Part shown: positions 43,205 through 51,932 of the stretch, piece by piece
How the letters are laid out: each line of letters starts with the position of its first letter
Numbering within the stretch: position 1 is the stretch's first letter
Origin: Flavobacterium sp. GT3R68
Lineage (GTDB): Bacteria; Bacteroidota; Bacteroidia; Flavobacteriales; Flavobacteriaceae
Assembly: GCF_007109225.1 (NCBI RefSeq)
Contig: NZ_VJZK01000003.1
Coordinates: 1-64,000 of the forward strand
Reading direction: 5' to 3'
Length of the DNA: 64,000 nucleotides
The notes under the pieces: generated by a model
The model's input: only the letters and a program-made list of their open reading frames with translations
What the model was told of the DNA's origin: nothing
Databases searched by the model: none
Program-made: the position numbers and the translations under genes

Positions 43205-43843
43205 ATGACACTAAGCAAATACAATCAAAAACGGAATTTTAAGTCTACTTCCGAACCCGAAGGAGTAGTTGCCAAATCGGAAAATGACCTCCTATTTGTT
43301 GTACAGAAACATGCAGCTTCGCATTTGCATTATGATTTCCGTCTGGAAATCGATGGTGTTTTAAAAAGTTGGGCAGTTCCCAAAGGTCCGTCGATGAACC
43401 CGGAAGACAAAAGGCTGGCGATGATGGTGGAGGACCATCCTTATAGTTATAAGGATTTTGAAGGCAATATTCCGGAAGGAAATTATGGCGCCGGAAATGT
43501 TATTGTATGGGATAACGGAACCTATACGGCCACTGAGGAAGGCGGGGATATGGAGAATAAATTAAAAGCCGGAATTCACAAGGGGCATCTAAGCATTGTC
43601 CTGAAAGGCAAAAAATTAAAAGGGGAGTTTTCTTTAATAAAGTTAAAGGGGAAACAGGAAAACGCATGGCTTTTGATTAAAAAAGATGACAAATATGCCA
43701 GTGATACCGATATTTTGACAAAGAATAAATCTGTTATTTCAAAATCAACATTGGAAGCTTTGGAAAAGAAATCCGCCAAGGAAAAGAAACCGGCAGAAAA
43801 ACCAAAAAAAGAGAAAGTAGTTTCTGAAAAAAAAAAGCAGTAG
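43205..43843 (+). CDS. ligD: LigD N-terminal 3'-phosphoesterase part
   Basis: 212 codons as read, ending at TAG (43841-43843). It encodes the phosphoesterase domain of LigD: FVVQKHAASHLHYDFRLE, WAVPKGPSMNPEDKRLAMMV and EGNYGAGNVIVWDNGTY, with the active-site histidines and aspartate, then a Lys/Glu-rich linker. The frame ends in a ten-A run (43827-43836) as GAA AAA AAA AAG CAG TAG. A -1 shift at A-AAA-AAG continues without a stop through a linker into the ligase domain (next entry), giving one protein of about 846 residues, the usual size of Flavobacterium-type LigD. Either the gene has lost one A (mutation or sequencing error), or the shift is used to make two products. Confidence 0.9.
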   Translation: MTLSKYNQKRNFKSTSEPEGVVAKSENDLLFVVQKHAASHLHYDFRLEIDGVLKSWAVPKGPSMNPEDKRLAMMVEDHPYSYKDFEGNIPEGNYGAGNVIVWDNGTYTATEEGGDMENKLKAGIHKGHLSIVLKGKKLKGEFSLIKLKGKQENAWLLIKKDDKYASDTDILTKNKSVISKSTLEALEKKSAKEKKPAEKPKKEKVVSEKKKQ

Positions 43844-43861
43844 CTTCATCTAAAAAAGCTA
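43827..43861 (+). other. Slippery A-run joining the two ligD frames
   Basis: Ten A followed by G. In the upstream frame the run ends A-AAA-AAG, the dnaX-type -1 slippery heptamer. A weak six-base hairpin, TAGCTT/AAGCTA (43841-43846, 43856-43861), begins three bases after it. A -1 slip reads on as GCA GTA GCT (43837 onward). Confidence 0.6.
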
Positions 43862-45744
43862 AAGTCGGTTTTGTAAAACCAATGTTGGCGACCCTAACCG
43901 AGAAACCCTTCGATAATGAAGATTGGATATTTGAAGTGAAGTATGATGGTTATCGAACGGTAGCAGTGGTTGAACCAAACGACGTCAATTTGTTCAGCCG
44001 CAATCATATATCTTTTAATAAAAATTTTGGCGCTATTGCCCAGGAATTGAAGAAGATGAAACATTCGGCAGTTCTGGACGGAGAGATTGTGGTAGAGGGT
44101 GCTGATGGCCGTTCCAATTTTCAGTTGCTGCAAAATTATCTGAAAACCGGAAAAGGAAAACTGAAATATTATGTCTTTGACCTCATCAATCTCGACGGGA
44201 ATGACACGTCGGAATTATCGTTATTGGATCGGAAAGAATTGGTTCACATCCTGCTTCGGCAACATCCGTTGAAAAACATTCATTATTCGGAACATATTAT
44301 TGACAAAGGGATTGATTTCTATGCCATGGCCGAAAAAAATAATCTTGAAGGGATAATGGCCAAGAAGGCGGAGGGTACTTATAGAATTAATCAAAGAAGT
44401 AACGAGTGGCTTAAAATCAAGATTTCGCAGCAGGAAGAAGCTATTATTATTGGGTTTACCGAACCTCAAAATTCACGTAAATATTTTGGAGCCATTTTAC
44501 TGGGACGATATGAAGACAATCAATTAAAGTACATTGGGAAATGCGGTACTGGTTTTAAGGAAGACACCTTAAAAGAATTGTATGAAAAATTCAAACCTTA
44601 TTTCATAAGCGAATCTCCGGTGCCGGAGAAAATCAGTATCAGGGATAAAATACAATGGCTGAAACCAAAATTGGTCTGCCAGGTAAAATTTACCGAATGG
44701 ACTTCGGATAATAGCCTGCGACATCCTGTTTATTTAGGATTACGATTGGATAAAAAACCAAAAGAAGTCTTGGCACCAACATTATTAAAAGGAAATGCAA
44801 TGGAAGCAAAAGAAAAGGAAACAAAAACAACCGAAAGCAATTTTGATTTAAAAGTCGGTAAGGTCAATTTGCACCTGACCAATCAAAATAAGATTTATTA
44901 TCCGGATGATGGCATTACAAAAGGCGATATCGTCAATTATTATAAGGAAGTTGCCGATTTCATACTTCCGTATATAAAAGACCGGCCCCAATCTATGAAC
45001 CGTTTTCCGAGTGGTATCACTGGCGATAGCTTTTATCAGAAAGATGTCGATTTGGACAAAATCCCTTCCTGGCTTAAAACCCAAAAAATATATTCAGAAT
45101 CCAATAAAGGATATATCGATTATTTGATCTGCAATGATAAAGCGACGCTGATGTATATGGCCAACTTGGGTTGCATCGAAATCAATCCGTGGAATTCCAC
45201 CTTAAAACACATCGAAAAACCGGATTGGGTGGTAATCGATATCGATCCCGCAAAGGATGATTTTAAGGAAGTAGTTAGAACTGCCCTGACCGTTAAAGAA
45301 ATAATGGATGAACTGGAAACCGATTGCTATTGTAAAACATCCGGAGCGACTGGGTTACATGTTTATATTCCCTTAGGAGCGCGTTACGAATACGATTCGA
45401 TAAAAATATTAGCGGAATTGATAGCACGGGAAGTACATTCGCGGCTTCCCGAAACTACCAGTATCATTCGAAGCGTAAAAAAAAGAGACGAAAAAATATA
45501 TATCGACTTTTTACAAAATCGTCAGGGACAGACATTGGCCGCGCCATATTCGGTGAGACCAAAACCCGGTGCAACAGTTTCGACACCATTGGAGTGGAAG
45601 GAAGTCAATAATAAATTATCACCATCACAATTTACCATCAAAAACATATTGAAACGCCTCGACAAAAAAGGCGATTTATGGAAACCCGTTTTGGGAAAAG
45701 GAGCTAATCTGGAAAAGATTATTAAAAAGTTTTCGCAGGAATAA
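43837..45744 (+). CDS. ligD: LigD ATP-dependent DNA ligase and polymerase part
   Basis: Open from 43828; first ATG at 43882 (620 residues). Read from 43837 it supplies 635 residues of LigD. The ligase domain starts KPMLATLTEKPF with adenylation motif EVKYDGYR (nucleophile lysine), followed by the OB domain. After a linker comes the polymerase/primase domain with YYPDDGITKGDIVNYY, the metal-binding DIDPA and the IYIDFLQNRQGQTLAAPYS segment. Domain order is phosphoesterase-ligase-polymerase. With Ku it performs non-homologous end joining. The ATG at 43882 would leave the ligase domain almost whole, so a separate product is possible. It ends two bases from the convergent ku stop. Confidence 0.9.
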   Translation, partial: AVASSKKAKVGFVKPMLATLTEKPFDNEDWIFEVKYDGYRTVAVVEPNDVNLFSRNHISFNKNFGAIAQELKKMKHSAVLDGEIVVEGADGRSNFQLLQNYLKTGKGKLKYYVFDLINLDGNDTSELSLLDRKELVHILLRQHPLKNIHYSEHIIDKGIDFYAMAEKNNLEGIMAKKAEGTYRINQRSNEWLKIKISQQEEAIIIGFTEPQNSRKYFGAILLGRYEDNQLKYIGKCGTGFKEDTLKELYEKFKPYFISESPVPEKISIRDKIQWLKPKLVCQVKFTEWTSDNSLRHPVYLGLRLDKKPKEVLAPTLLKGNAMEAKEKETKTTESNFDLKVGKVNLHLTNQNKIYYPDDGITKGDIVNYYKEVADFILPYIKDRPQSMNRFPSGITGDSFYQKDVDLDKIPSWLKTQKIYSESNKGYIDYLICNDKATLMYMANLGCIEINPWNSTLKHIEKPDWVVIDIDPAKDDFKEVVRTALTVKEIMDELETDCYCKTSGATGLHVYIPLGARYEYDSIKILAELIAREVHSRLPETTSIIRSVKKRDEKIYIDFLQNRQGQTLAAPYSVRPKPGATVSTPLEWKEVNNKLSPSQFTIKNILKRLDKKGDLWKPVLGKGANLEKIIKKFSQE

Positions 45745-45746
45745 TA

Positions 45747-46523
45747 TTAGGAAGATTTTCGTTTTTTGGTTTCAAGGCTTGCTTTGAGCATACTCATCAG
45801 GTCGTCACTTTGTTTGTGAACCACTTTCAATTTAGGGAGGGCCTGTTTTTTACCTTTCGCTTTGTCTTTAATGATTTTCATAAGCTTATCGGTGTATTGG
45901 TCCTTATAGGCCGAGATATCGAATTTTTCTGTAAGCTGTTCAATCAATTTTTTGGCCATTTCGGTTTCTTTGGTTTTGACTTTTGCCACCGGCGGCAGTT
46001 TTAGTTCGGAAGTAGCTCTAAGTTCCTGTGTAAAACGAATACGGTTCAGTACAATAACATCTTCGTAGGGTTTAAGAATCGCCAGACTTTCCTTATTTCT
46101 TAAAACAAAAGTAGTGACACCCACTTTACCGGAAGATTTCAAAGCATCCCTTAATAATGCATAGGCTTTCATTGCACCTTTGTCGGGCTCTAGATAAAAA
46201 GGTTTTTCATAATAGAGACTGTCAATTTCTTTTTCATTAGCAAAATTAAGTATTTCTATCATTTTGGTCTTTTCGGCACCAGCCGCCTCAAAATCCGTAC
46301 TGTCAAGAACCACATATTTTTCGCCCAGCATATATCCCTTGACGATGTCAGCGTATTCAACTTCTTTTCCAGTATTTTCATTAACACGTTTATATTTAAT
46401 GTGGGAATGGTCTTTTTTATCCAGCATATCCATACTCAAGGAGCTGTCTTCGGTCGCCGAAAATAATTTAACGGGTATATTAATTAACCCGAAACTGATA
46501 GTACCTGTCCAAAGTGATTTCAT
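45747..46523 (-). CDS. ku: Ku protein (non-homologous end joining)
   Basis: DNA-end-binding protein of 258 residues, the bacterial Ku homodimer form. The N-terminus [20 protein letters not shown] and the [20 protein letters not shown] segment are diagnostic. The C-terminal 60 residues are Lys-rich, as in other bacterial Ku proteins, and recruit LigD. It is convergent with ligD, not in the same operon, so the two would be controlled by separate promoters. Confidence 0.96.
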   Translation of the reverse strand: MKSLWTGTISFGLINIPVKLFSATEDSSLSMDMLDKKDHSHIKYKRVNENTGKEVEYADIVKGYMLGEKYVVLDSTDFEAAGAEKTKMIEILNFANEKEIDSLYYEKPFYLEPDKGAMKAYALLRDALKSSGKVGVTTFVLRNKESLAILKPYEDVIVLNRIRFTQELRATSELKLPPVAKVKTKETEMAKKLIEQLTEKFDISAYKDQYTDKLMKIIKDKAKGKKQALPKLKVVHKQSDDLMSMLKASLETKKRKSS

Positions 46524-46721
46524 CTTTATTGTGAATTTAATGAATATTTAAACGGCAGCTTAATCAAAGCTTATGTAAATTTAAGCAAAAAAGTGATGTG
46601 TTTCAAGGACTTAAAACTCAATATTAACGTCATGTTAAAAACGTTATATTTATCATAACTATTTGGAGTTTAAATGATTATGAATTAATTTTATGACTTA
46701 TTAATTTTAAACTTTATAATT

Positions 46722-46886
46722 ATGGAACCTTCAAGAGACACCAGATCATCTGGTACCGGAAATGCTTCGTCATCCAAGTCGGATGATAAAAAAATGGAAG
46801 ATAAAAGAACTACAACTTCTTCAAAAAGTACTGATAAAACATCAGGTAGTAAAGACAGTAAATCTTCTTCAACTAAAAAACATTAA
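46722..46886 (+). CDS. Small disordered Ser/Lys-rich protein
   Basis: 54 residues, begins MEPSRDTRSSGTGNASS and ends SSSTKKH. Composition is mainly Ser, Lys, Thr and Asp with no hydrophobic core, so it is predicted disordered. It starts inside an AT-rich region with TAACGT/ACGTTA (46625-46630, 46641-46646) about 80 bases upstream. The next gene starts eight bases after its stop, so the two form an operon. It resembles bacterial hydrophilin-type stress proteins in composition only. The gap 46524-46721 holds nothing else I recognise. Confidence 0.6.
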   Translation: MEPSRDTRSSGTGNASSSKSDDKKMEDKRTTTSSKSTDKTSGSKDSKSSSTKKH

Positions 46887-46894
46887 CAATAGTT

Positions 46895-47317
46895 ATGGCA
46901 ACAGACAACATTGGTAAATCAGGTCAAGGTAACCGAGATAACCAAAATCCATCAAATGAAAGAGATCCTAAAAATGTAGGAAACCAAGGTGCGATGAACC
47001 AAGGCTCTCAAGGAGGCGCACAAGGTTCTAGAAGCCAGGGAACTGCTCAAGGAGCTAACCAAGGATCTCAAGTAGGATCTCAAGGAGCAAATAAAACCGG
47101 TTCTCAATGGGAACAAAATAAAGGAGCCTCTGATGACAAAAATAGAGATCCTAGAAGTGAAAGCAGCTCTGATCAAGCAAGAGGTGCTAATCAAAACTTC
47201 GAAAATAAAAACTCTATTCAAAATGACCGAAACAGTAATATGGATAAGTCAAATTTTGAAGGTGAGGACGATTCAGAAGGTGAAGATCAAAACCGATCTT
47301 TTAACAGAGATCTGTAA
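46895..47317 (+). CDS. Gly/Asn/Gln/Ser-rich hydrophilin-like protein
   Basis: 140 residues of low complexity: repeated GSQGxxxG and QGANQGSQ phrases to about residue 75, then an acidic/polar part ending FEGEDDSEGEDQNRSFNRDL. There is no signal peptide and no hydrophobic segment. High glycine and strong hydrophilicity fit the hydrophilin/LEA-like class of desiccation or osmotic stress proteins; assignment is by composition, not homology. It is downstream of the small Ser/Lys-rich gene in one operon, beside ku and ligD. Confidence 0.68.
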   Translation: MATDNIGKSGQGNRDNQNPSNERDPKNVGNQGAMNQGSQGGAQGSRSQGTAQGANQGSQVGSQGANKTGSQWEQNKGASDDKNRDPRSESSSDQARGANQNFENKNSIQNDRNSNMDKSNFEGEDDSEGEDQNRSFNRDL

Positions 47318-47398
47318 ATTGAATTTTTAATAATCCGCTTTACTGCGGGCCTGTTAGGAGTTAATTGGCACTCTGTCAGGTAAAAACAAATACCAATT

Positions 47399-47446
47399 AA
47401 AAGAGAAAATCACTTACTGGTTACAGTAATAGGTTTTCTCTTTTTT
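47399..47446 (+). terminator. Rho-independent terminator with nested hairpin
   Basis: Outer stem AAAAGAGAAAA/TTTTCTCTTTT (47399-47409, 47434-47444) with inner hairpin TTACTG/CAGTAA, then a T run. A small hairpin CCGC/GCGG is at 47335-47348. Confidence 0.85.
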
Positions 47447-47501
47447 ATTTAGAGAAATACAGCTTTTAGGAGATTAATAGTGTTTACCAAATAAAAAGCG
47501 A

Positions 47502-47509
47502 TAAATTTG
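47502..47509 (+). promoter_or_regulatory. -7 box for the M13 peptidase gene
   Basis: TAAATTTG, 34 bases before the ATG; no clear TTG at -33. Confidence 0.45.
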
Positions 47510-47543
47510 ACAGCACAAATTAGTCATACAAATTGAAATATTT

Positions 47544-49583
47544 ATGAATCAATACCAAAAACTAGTAATAGTTACAGTTGCCAGCGTTTTGCTCTTCAGT
47601 TGCAATAAAAAGGAAGACACTTTTACTGATCCGTTAATTACCAATAGGGATACACTTGTAAATCCAGGGGACAATTTTTTCTTATATGCCAATGGAGGCT
47701 GGTTTAAAAAAAATCCTATTCCGTCATCTGAAAGAAGTAACGGTATTTTTCGCACGATAGGGGATACTATAAACAGTCAGATTAAACAAATTTGCGAAAA
47801 ATCTGCCGCTGATTCTGATGTAACCAAAGGAAGCATCAAACAAAAAATCGGTGACTTTTATGCGTCCGGAATGGATTCCACTGCCATTGATAAAGCGGGT
47901 CTGACACCACTGAGTGCTGAAATGAAAATCATCGATGCTGTAAGGGATATCCCAACCCTTATGAAAACGATTGCACATCTTCATACTATTGGAGCCAGTC
48001 CGGCATTTTCCTTTTACTTAGGCCAGGATGATAAAATCAGTACTAAATACGCTTTGTTCTTTGGACAAGGAGGATTAGGAATGGGTAACAGAGATTATTA
48101 TTTCAATACTGATGCGCACACGGCTACTATCCGTAAGGAGTATGTAAATCACTTGCAGGCCATGATGAAATTAATGGGTAATGATGAAGCATCTTCTATA
48201 AAAAATGCCAATACGGTTATGAAACTGGAAACCGATTTAGCCAAATCGTCCCGTAAATTGGAAGCACTTCGTGATCCGATTAAAAATTACAATAAAATGA
48301 GCGTGGCTCAATTCAATAAGATTACACCTAACATTGCCTGGAATACAGTTTTACAGACATTGGGAACTGCCACAGCCGATACGGTGATTGTGGGACAACC
48401 TGAATTTTACAAAGCATTGAATAATGTAATTAAAAGTTATACAATCGAAGATTGGAAAATCTATCTGAAATGGGATTTGGTCAATTCATATGCTTCATAT
48501 CTGAGTAGTGATGTTGAAAAACAAAACTTCAAATTTTACTCTACAGTAATGGGCGGCGTGACCCAACAAAAACCCCGTTGGAAAAGAGTGGTGGAACAAA
48601 CGGACGGTTCCTTGGGTGAATTAATCGGACAGGTATATGTGGCCGAATATCTCCCAAAAGGTTCCAAAGAAAAATTATTGGAAATAGGAAATAATATCCG
48701 CGATGTATATGCGCTCCATATTAAAAATTTAGACTGGATGAGTGCCGTCACTAAGGAGAAAGCATTACATAAATTGAGTAAAATTGTAATGAAAGTAGGC
48801 TATCCTGACAAATGGAAAGACATGCGCACTCTTACTATCGACAGAAAATCATATTGCAGCAATGTAATGAAAGCTAACGCTTGGGGATATAATTATATGA
48901 TTGATAAATTCGGAAAACCGGTGGACAGAACGGAATGGAGTATGAACCCACAAACGTACAATGCGTATTATAATCCAAGTAATAACGAAATTGTAGTTCC
49001 TGCATGTAATATTATGGTACCTGGTTTTGAAGGCCGTATGCCAGACGATGCTATTTTGTATGGAATTATCGGAGGTTCAACTTTCGGTCATGAAATAACC
49101 CATGGTTTTGATGATCAGGGAAGCCAATATGATGAAAATGGAAACCTGAACAATTGGTGGACGGCTGAGGATTTGAAAAAATTTCAGGAAAAGACCAAGT
49201 TAATCGTTTCGCAGTTTAATAAATATACCATCCTAAAAGACAAGCATGTTAATGGTGATGCCACTCAAGGTGAAAACATTGCCGATTTAGGTGGAGTGGT
49301 AATGGGATATGAAGCTTTCAAAAAAACGGATCAGTACAAGAAAAGCCAGAAAATAAGTGGCCTTAGTCCTGAAAAACGCTATTTCTTGGCCTACGGTTAT
49401 GCGTGGATGGTCAACATCAATGATGATGCATTGGCTACGCAACTGATGACTGATGTTCATGCTCCTGCACAATTCCGTATCAATGGGCCATTAAGTAATA
49501 TGCCTGAGTTTTATAAAGCATTCAATATCAAAAAAGGAAGTCCGATGTACCAGCCGAATTTATCTCGTGTTGTTATCTGGTAA
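47544..49583 (+). CDS. M13-family metallopeptidase, lipoprotein (PepO/neprilysin-like)
   Basis: Zinc endopeptidase of 679 residues with a lipoprotein signal (VASVLLFSC). The active site is H516-E517-I-T-H520 (HEITHGFDDQG) and the third zinc ligand is E577 in GENIADLGG, the neprilysin pattern. The family cleaves peptides of up to about 40 residues, so it probably degrades peptides in the periplasm or at the surface. The C-terminus ends SRVVIW, near the CxxW-type end of the family. Monocistronic, with a bidirectional terminator after it. Confidence 0.93.
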   Translation: MNQYQKLVIVTVASVLLFSCNKKEDTFTDPLITNRDTLVNPGDNFFLYANGGWFKKNPIPSSERSNGIFRTIGDTINSQIKQICEKSAADSDVTKGSIKQKIGDFYASGMDSTAIDKAGLTPLSAEMKIIDAVRDIPTLMKTIAHLHTIGASPAFSFYLGQDDKISTKYALFFGQGGLGMGNRDYYFNTDAHTATIRKEYVNHLQAMMKLMGNDEASSIKNANTVMKLETDLAKSSRKLEALRDPIKNYNKMSVAQFNKITPNIAWNTVLQTLGTATADTVIVGQPEFYKALNNVIKSYTIEDWKIYLKWDLVNSYASYLSSDVEKQNFKFYSTVMGGVTQQKPRWKRVVEQTDGSLGELIGQVYVAEYLPKGSKEKLLEIGNNIRDVYALHIKNLDWMSAVTKEKALHKLSKIVMKVGYPDKWKDMRTLTIDRKSYCSNVMKANAWGYNYMIDKFGKPVDRTEWSMNPQTYNAYYNPSNNEIVVPACNIMVPGFEGRMPDDAILYGIIGGSTFGHEITHGFDDQGSQYDENGNLNNWWTAEDLKKFQEKTKLIVSQFNKYTILKDKHVNGDATQGENIADLGGVVMGYEAFKKTDQYKKSQKISGLSPEKRYFLAYGYAWMVNINDDALATQLMTDVHAPAQFRINGPLSNMPEFYKAFNIKKGSPMYQPNLSRVVIW

Positions 49584-49607
49584 TTTTTAAGTGTTCATAA
49601 CAAAAAG

Positions 49608-49635
49608 AAAAACCATCAAGCAATTGATGGTTTTT
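49608..49635. terminator. Bidirectional terminator
   Basis: Twelve-base stem AAAAACCATCAA/TTGATGGTTTTT, loop GCAA. It serves the M13 peptidase gene and the convergent tamL. Confidence 0.9.
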
Positions 49636-49639
49636 TATT

Positions 49640-51931
49640 TTAAAACGGATAGCCAATAGCGAGATTAAATACCAGATTCTCTTTTCTCCAGCTACTGCTG
49701 CCAAAATCAATTTGGTCCAATACCCAACGATTTCCATCAGATAAATAGGGTTTCCGGAGAGGGAAGGCGAGGTCGGTTCGTAGCAACAGGAACGAAAAAT
49801 CAAAACGAAGTCCAACACCGGTACCAACAGCTAATTCATTTAAAAAGTCACTTGTAAACTGTGACCCCGGTTTGTTACTATCTTTATTGATCAGCCAAAT
49901 ATTTCCGGCATCAATAAATACAGCACCATGTACAACGCTATACAATTTGGCTCTTAACTCGGTGTTGATTTCAAATTTTACATCTCCTGATTGGTCCGGT
50001 AAAAACGAACTGGCATCGGTATCTCTAAAGGTGCCCGGACCAATAGATCGTGCCCTAAACGCCCTCAAACTATTGGTGCCTCCAATAAAAAATTGCTTGA
50101 TAAATGGCATTTCTGCAGAATTTCCATAAGGAAAACCGGCGCCAACAATAACGCGGCTGGCCAGTTGTGTCCTTTCGCTTAATTTTAGGTAATGACGGAA
50201 TTCAGCTTCCATTTTTGAGTATTGACTGAACGGAACACTAAACACGGTTACAGGTTCTTTTTTAGTGACATCAGCACCGGTAATTAATCCGGCCGCATTT
50301 CCGGCAAAATCAGCAGCACCCTTAAAGTAAATGGTATGCCTTTTTGCCGTTTCCATTGTATTGGTGTACGTATAGGAATAAGTAGTACCAAAAATCAATT
50401 GCTTCGCAATGACTTTCTCCAAGCTGCCTGTGGAATCTGCGGCCATTTTCTGACGGTATAAATCGGTGACGTTTGTTGGACTGACATACATAATATCGAC
50501 TACATTCAGTTGGTGTTCCTTACGAATATTTTCTTTCCATAAATAACCAAAAGAGCCTTTAAATGAGTTTAAGGAATATAGTTTAGACCTGTTTTGATAT
50601 TCATAACCTATGGTTGCTTTGGTTTTAGGTACAAACCCACTGGAGGACTTGATTTTTAAAGGCGATATGAACCTTGGCCAGATTAAACTGGATTCAGCCC
50701 CTACACGATAGACATTGAACCCTTTATTAATTCCGCTGACTTGTACTTCTAATCCGCCAAAAGCACTGATAGTAAGTAATTCCGCACCTTTAAAAGTATT
50801 ACGGTTACTCCAGTTGATATTTAATTCGGTACCGGAATAATTCGCAGAATTGGTCTTTGCCAATACTTCCGTACGGATGGATTTTTTTGGTAACGGAGTC
50901 AGGTAATAATAGGCATCCAGATAATTTCCTGTAGTATCAGATTCCTTAAACTGGTTTTTTACAAATTTAAAAGTTCCCAGATTCACTAATCGGTTTAAAC
51001 TCAGATTGTGATTTTTTCTGTTGTATAAATCGTTCTTTTTAAAGTACAAAGTCCTGTCAAATATACGGGGATTGAAAAGCTTCTCCGGATCAATTATTTT
51101 AAAATCATTGTGTATGGTTAAGGAATCCGCATTTTTTTTTCTATTTCTGCTTAGGGAATAATTTGGATAAATAATGATATTGTTGATTCGGTACACATTT
51201 CTGGCCGCAAGAGGGGTTTCGCCTTTGACTTTCACCAACAAATCTACCTGATGATTTCCGACAGTACTGTCCACCTGGACTTTTAGAAAATCCGGACTAA
51301 AGTAAAAATAACCTTGTTCTTTTAAATAGGCATCAATCCGGATTCTTTCCGCTTTGATTTTATCTAAATCATAGGATTCACCGACCTTCAAAAAACTTTT
51401 GTCTTGAGTAGTCGTAACAATTTTGTTTAATTCCGTTGAATCGGAAGGGAAAATGACTTGCTTGATTTTATATTGCTGACCGGGTTTGATGGTATACAGC
51501 GCTTTTACTTTTTTCTTTTTTCTGGTTGAATCGGCTGCCGTTGATGCATTAAAAAATCCTTTGTTTTCTGCATGGTTCTGCAGTACATTTTTATTGTAAT
51601 CCAAATCAGAAATGCTGAAAAGAACTGGTGGTTCGCCAACTTTAGTACGTAACCAATGACGGAATCCTTTTTCTTTTTTGGGCTTGCCCGCCAAATTGTA
51701 GAAGAACAATCGGTGTCGTAATCCTAATAGTTTCTTGTTTGGCTTTGGCCGAAGCAAATTTTCGGATTCTTTTTTGAGTTTTTTACGTTCTTTATTTGAA
51801 ATTTCTTTTCCTTCCACTTTCACTTTACCGCCCACATAGAGTAGTTCGCCGTCAGCTAAGTATTTGGTGTTGCTGCAGGAAGTGGCAAGAAAGAGAATGA
51901 AAACGGCATAATATAAATGGTTCAATTTCAT
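49640..51931 (-). CDS. tamL: Outer-membrane assembly lipoprotein TamL (BamA/TamA family)
   Basis: 763 residues with a lipoprotein signal (LATSC, C19), then POTRA-like domains and a C-terminal D15/Omp85 16-strand barrel (FIKQFFIGGTNSLRAFRARS, ending LVFNLAIGYPF). TamL is the lipid-anchored TamA variant of Bacteroidota. The Omp85 loop-6 motif is given here as ARSIGPG (VRGF/Y-like). With TamB, encoded immediately upstream (one base between genes), it is thought to move lipids or surface proteins between the two membranes. Unlike E. coli TamA it has no standard signal peptidase I site. Confidence 0.9.
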   Translation of the reverse strand: MKLNHLYYAVFILFLATSCSNTKYLADGELLYVGGKVKVEGKEISNKERKKLKKESENLLRPKPNKKLLGLRHRLFFYNLAGKPKKEKGFRHWLRTKVGEPPVLFSISDLDYNKNVLQNHAENKGFFNASTAADSTRKKKKVKALYTIKPGQQYKIKQVIFPSDSTELNKIVTTTQDKSFLKVGESYDLDKIKAERIRIDAYLKEQGYFYFSPDFLKVQVDSTVGNHQVDLLVKVKGETPLAARNVYRINNIIIYPNYSLSRNRKKNADSLTIHNDFKIIDPEKLFNPRIFDRTLYFKKNDLYNRKNHNLSLNRLVNLGTFKFVKNQFKESDTTGNYLDAYYYLTPLPKKSIRTEVLAKTNSANYSGTELNINWSNRNTFKGAELLTISAFGGLEVQVSGINKGFNVYRVGAESSLIWPRFISPLKIKSSSGFVPKTKATIGYEYQNRSKLYSLNSFKGSFGYLWKENIRKEHQLNVVDIMYVSPTNVTDLYRQKMAADSTGSLEKVIAKQLIFGTTYSYTYTNTMETAKRHTIYFKGAADFAGNAAGLITGADVTKKEPVTVFSVPFSQYSKMEAEFRHYLKLSERTQLASRVIVGAGFPYGNSAEMPFIKQFFIGGTNSLRAFRARSIGPGTFRDTDASSFLPDQSGDVKFEINTELRAKLYSVVHGAVFIDAGNIWLINKDSNKPGSQFTSDFLNELAVGTGVGLRFDFSFLLLRTDLAFPLRKPYLSDGNRWVLDQIDFGSSSWRKENLVFNLAIGYPF

Positions 51932-51932
51932 C

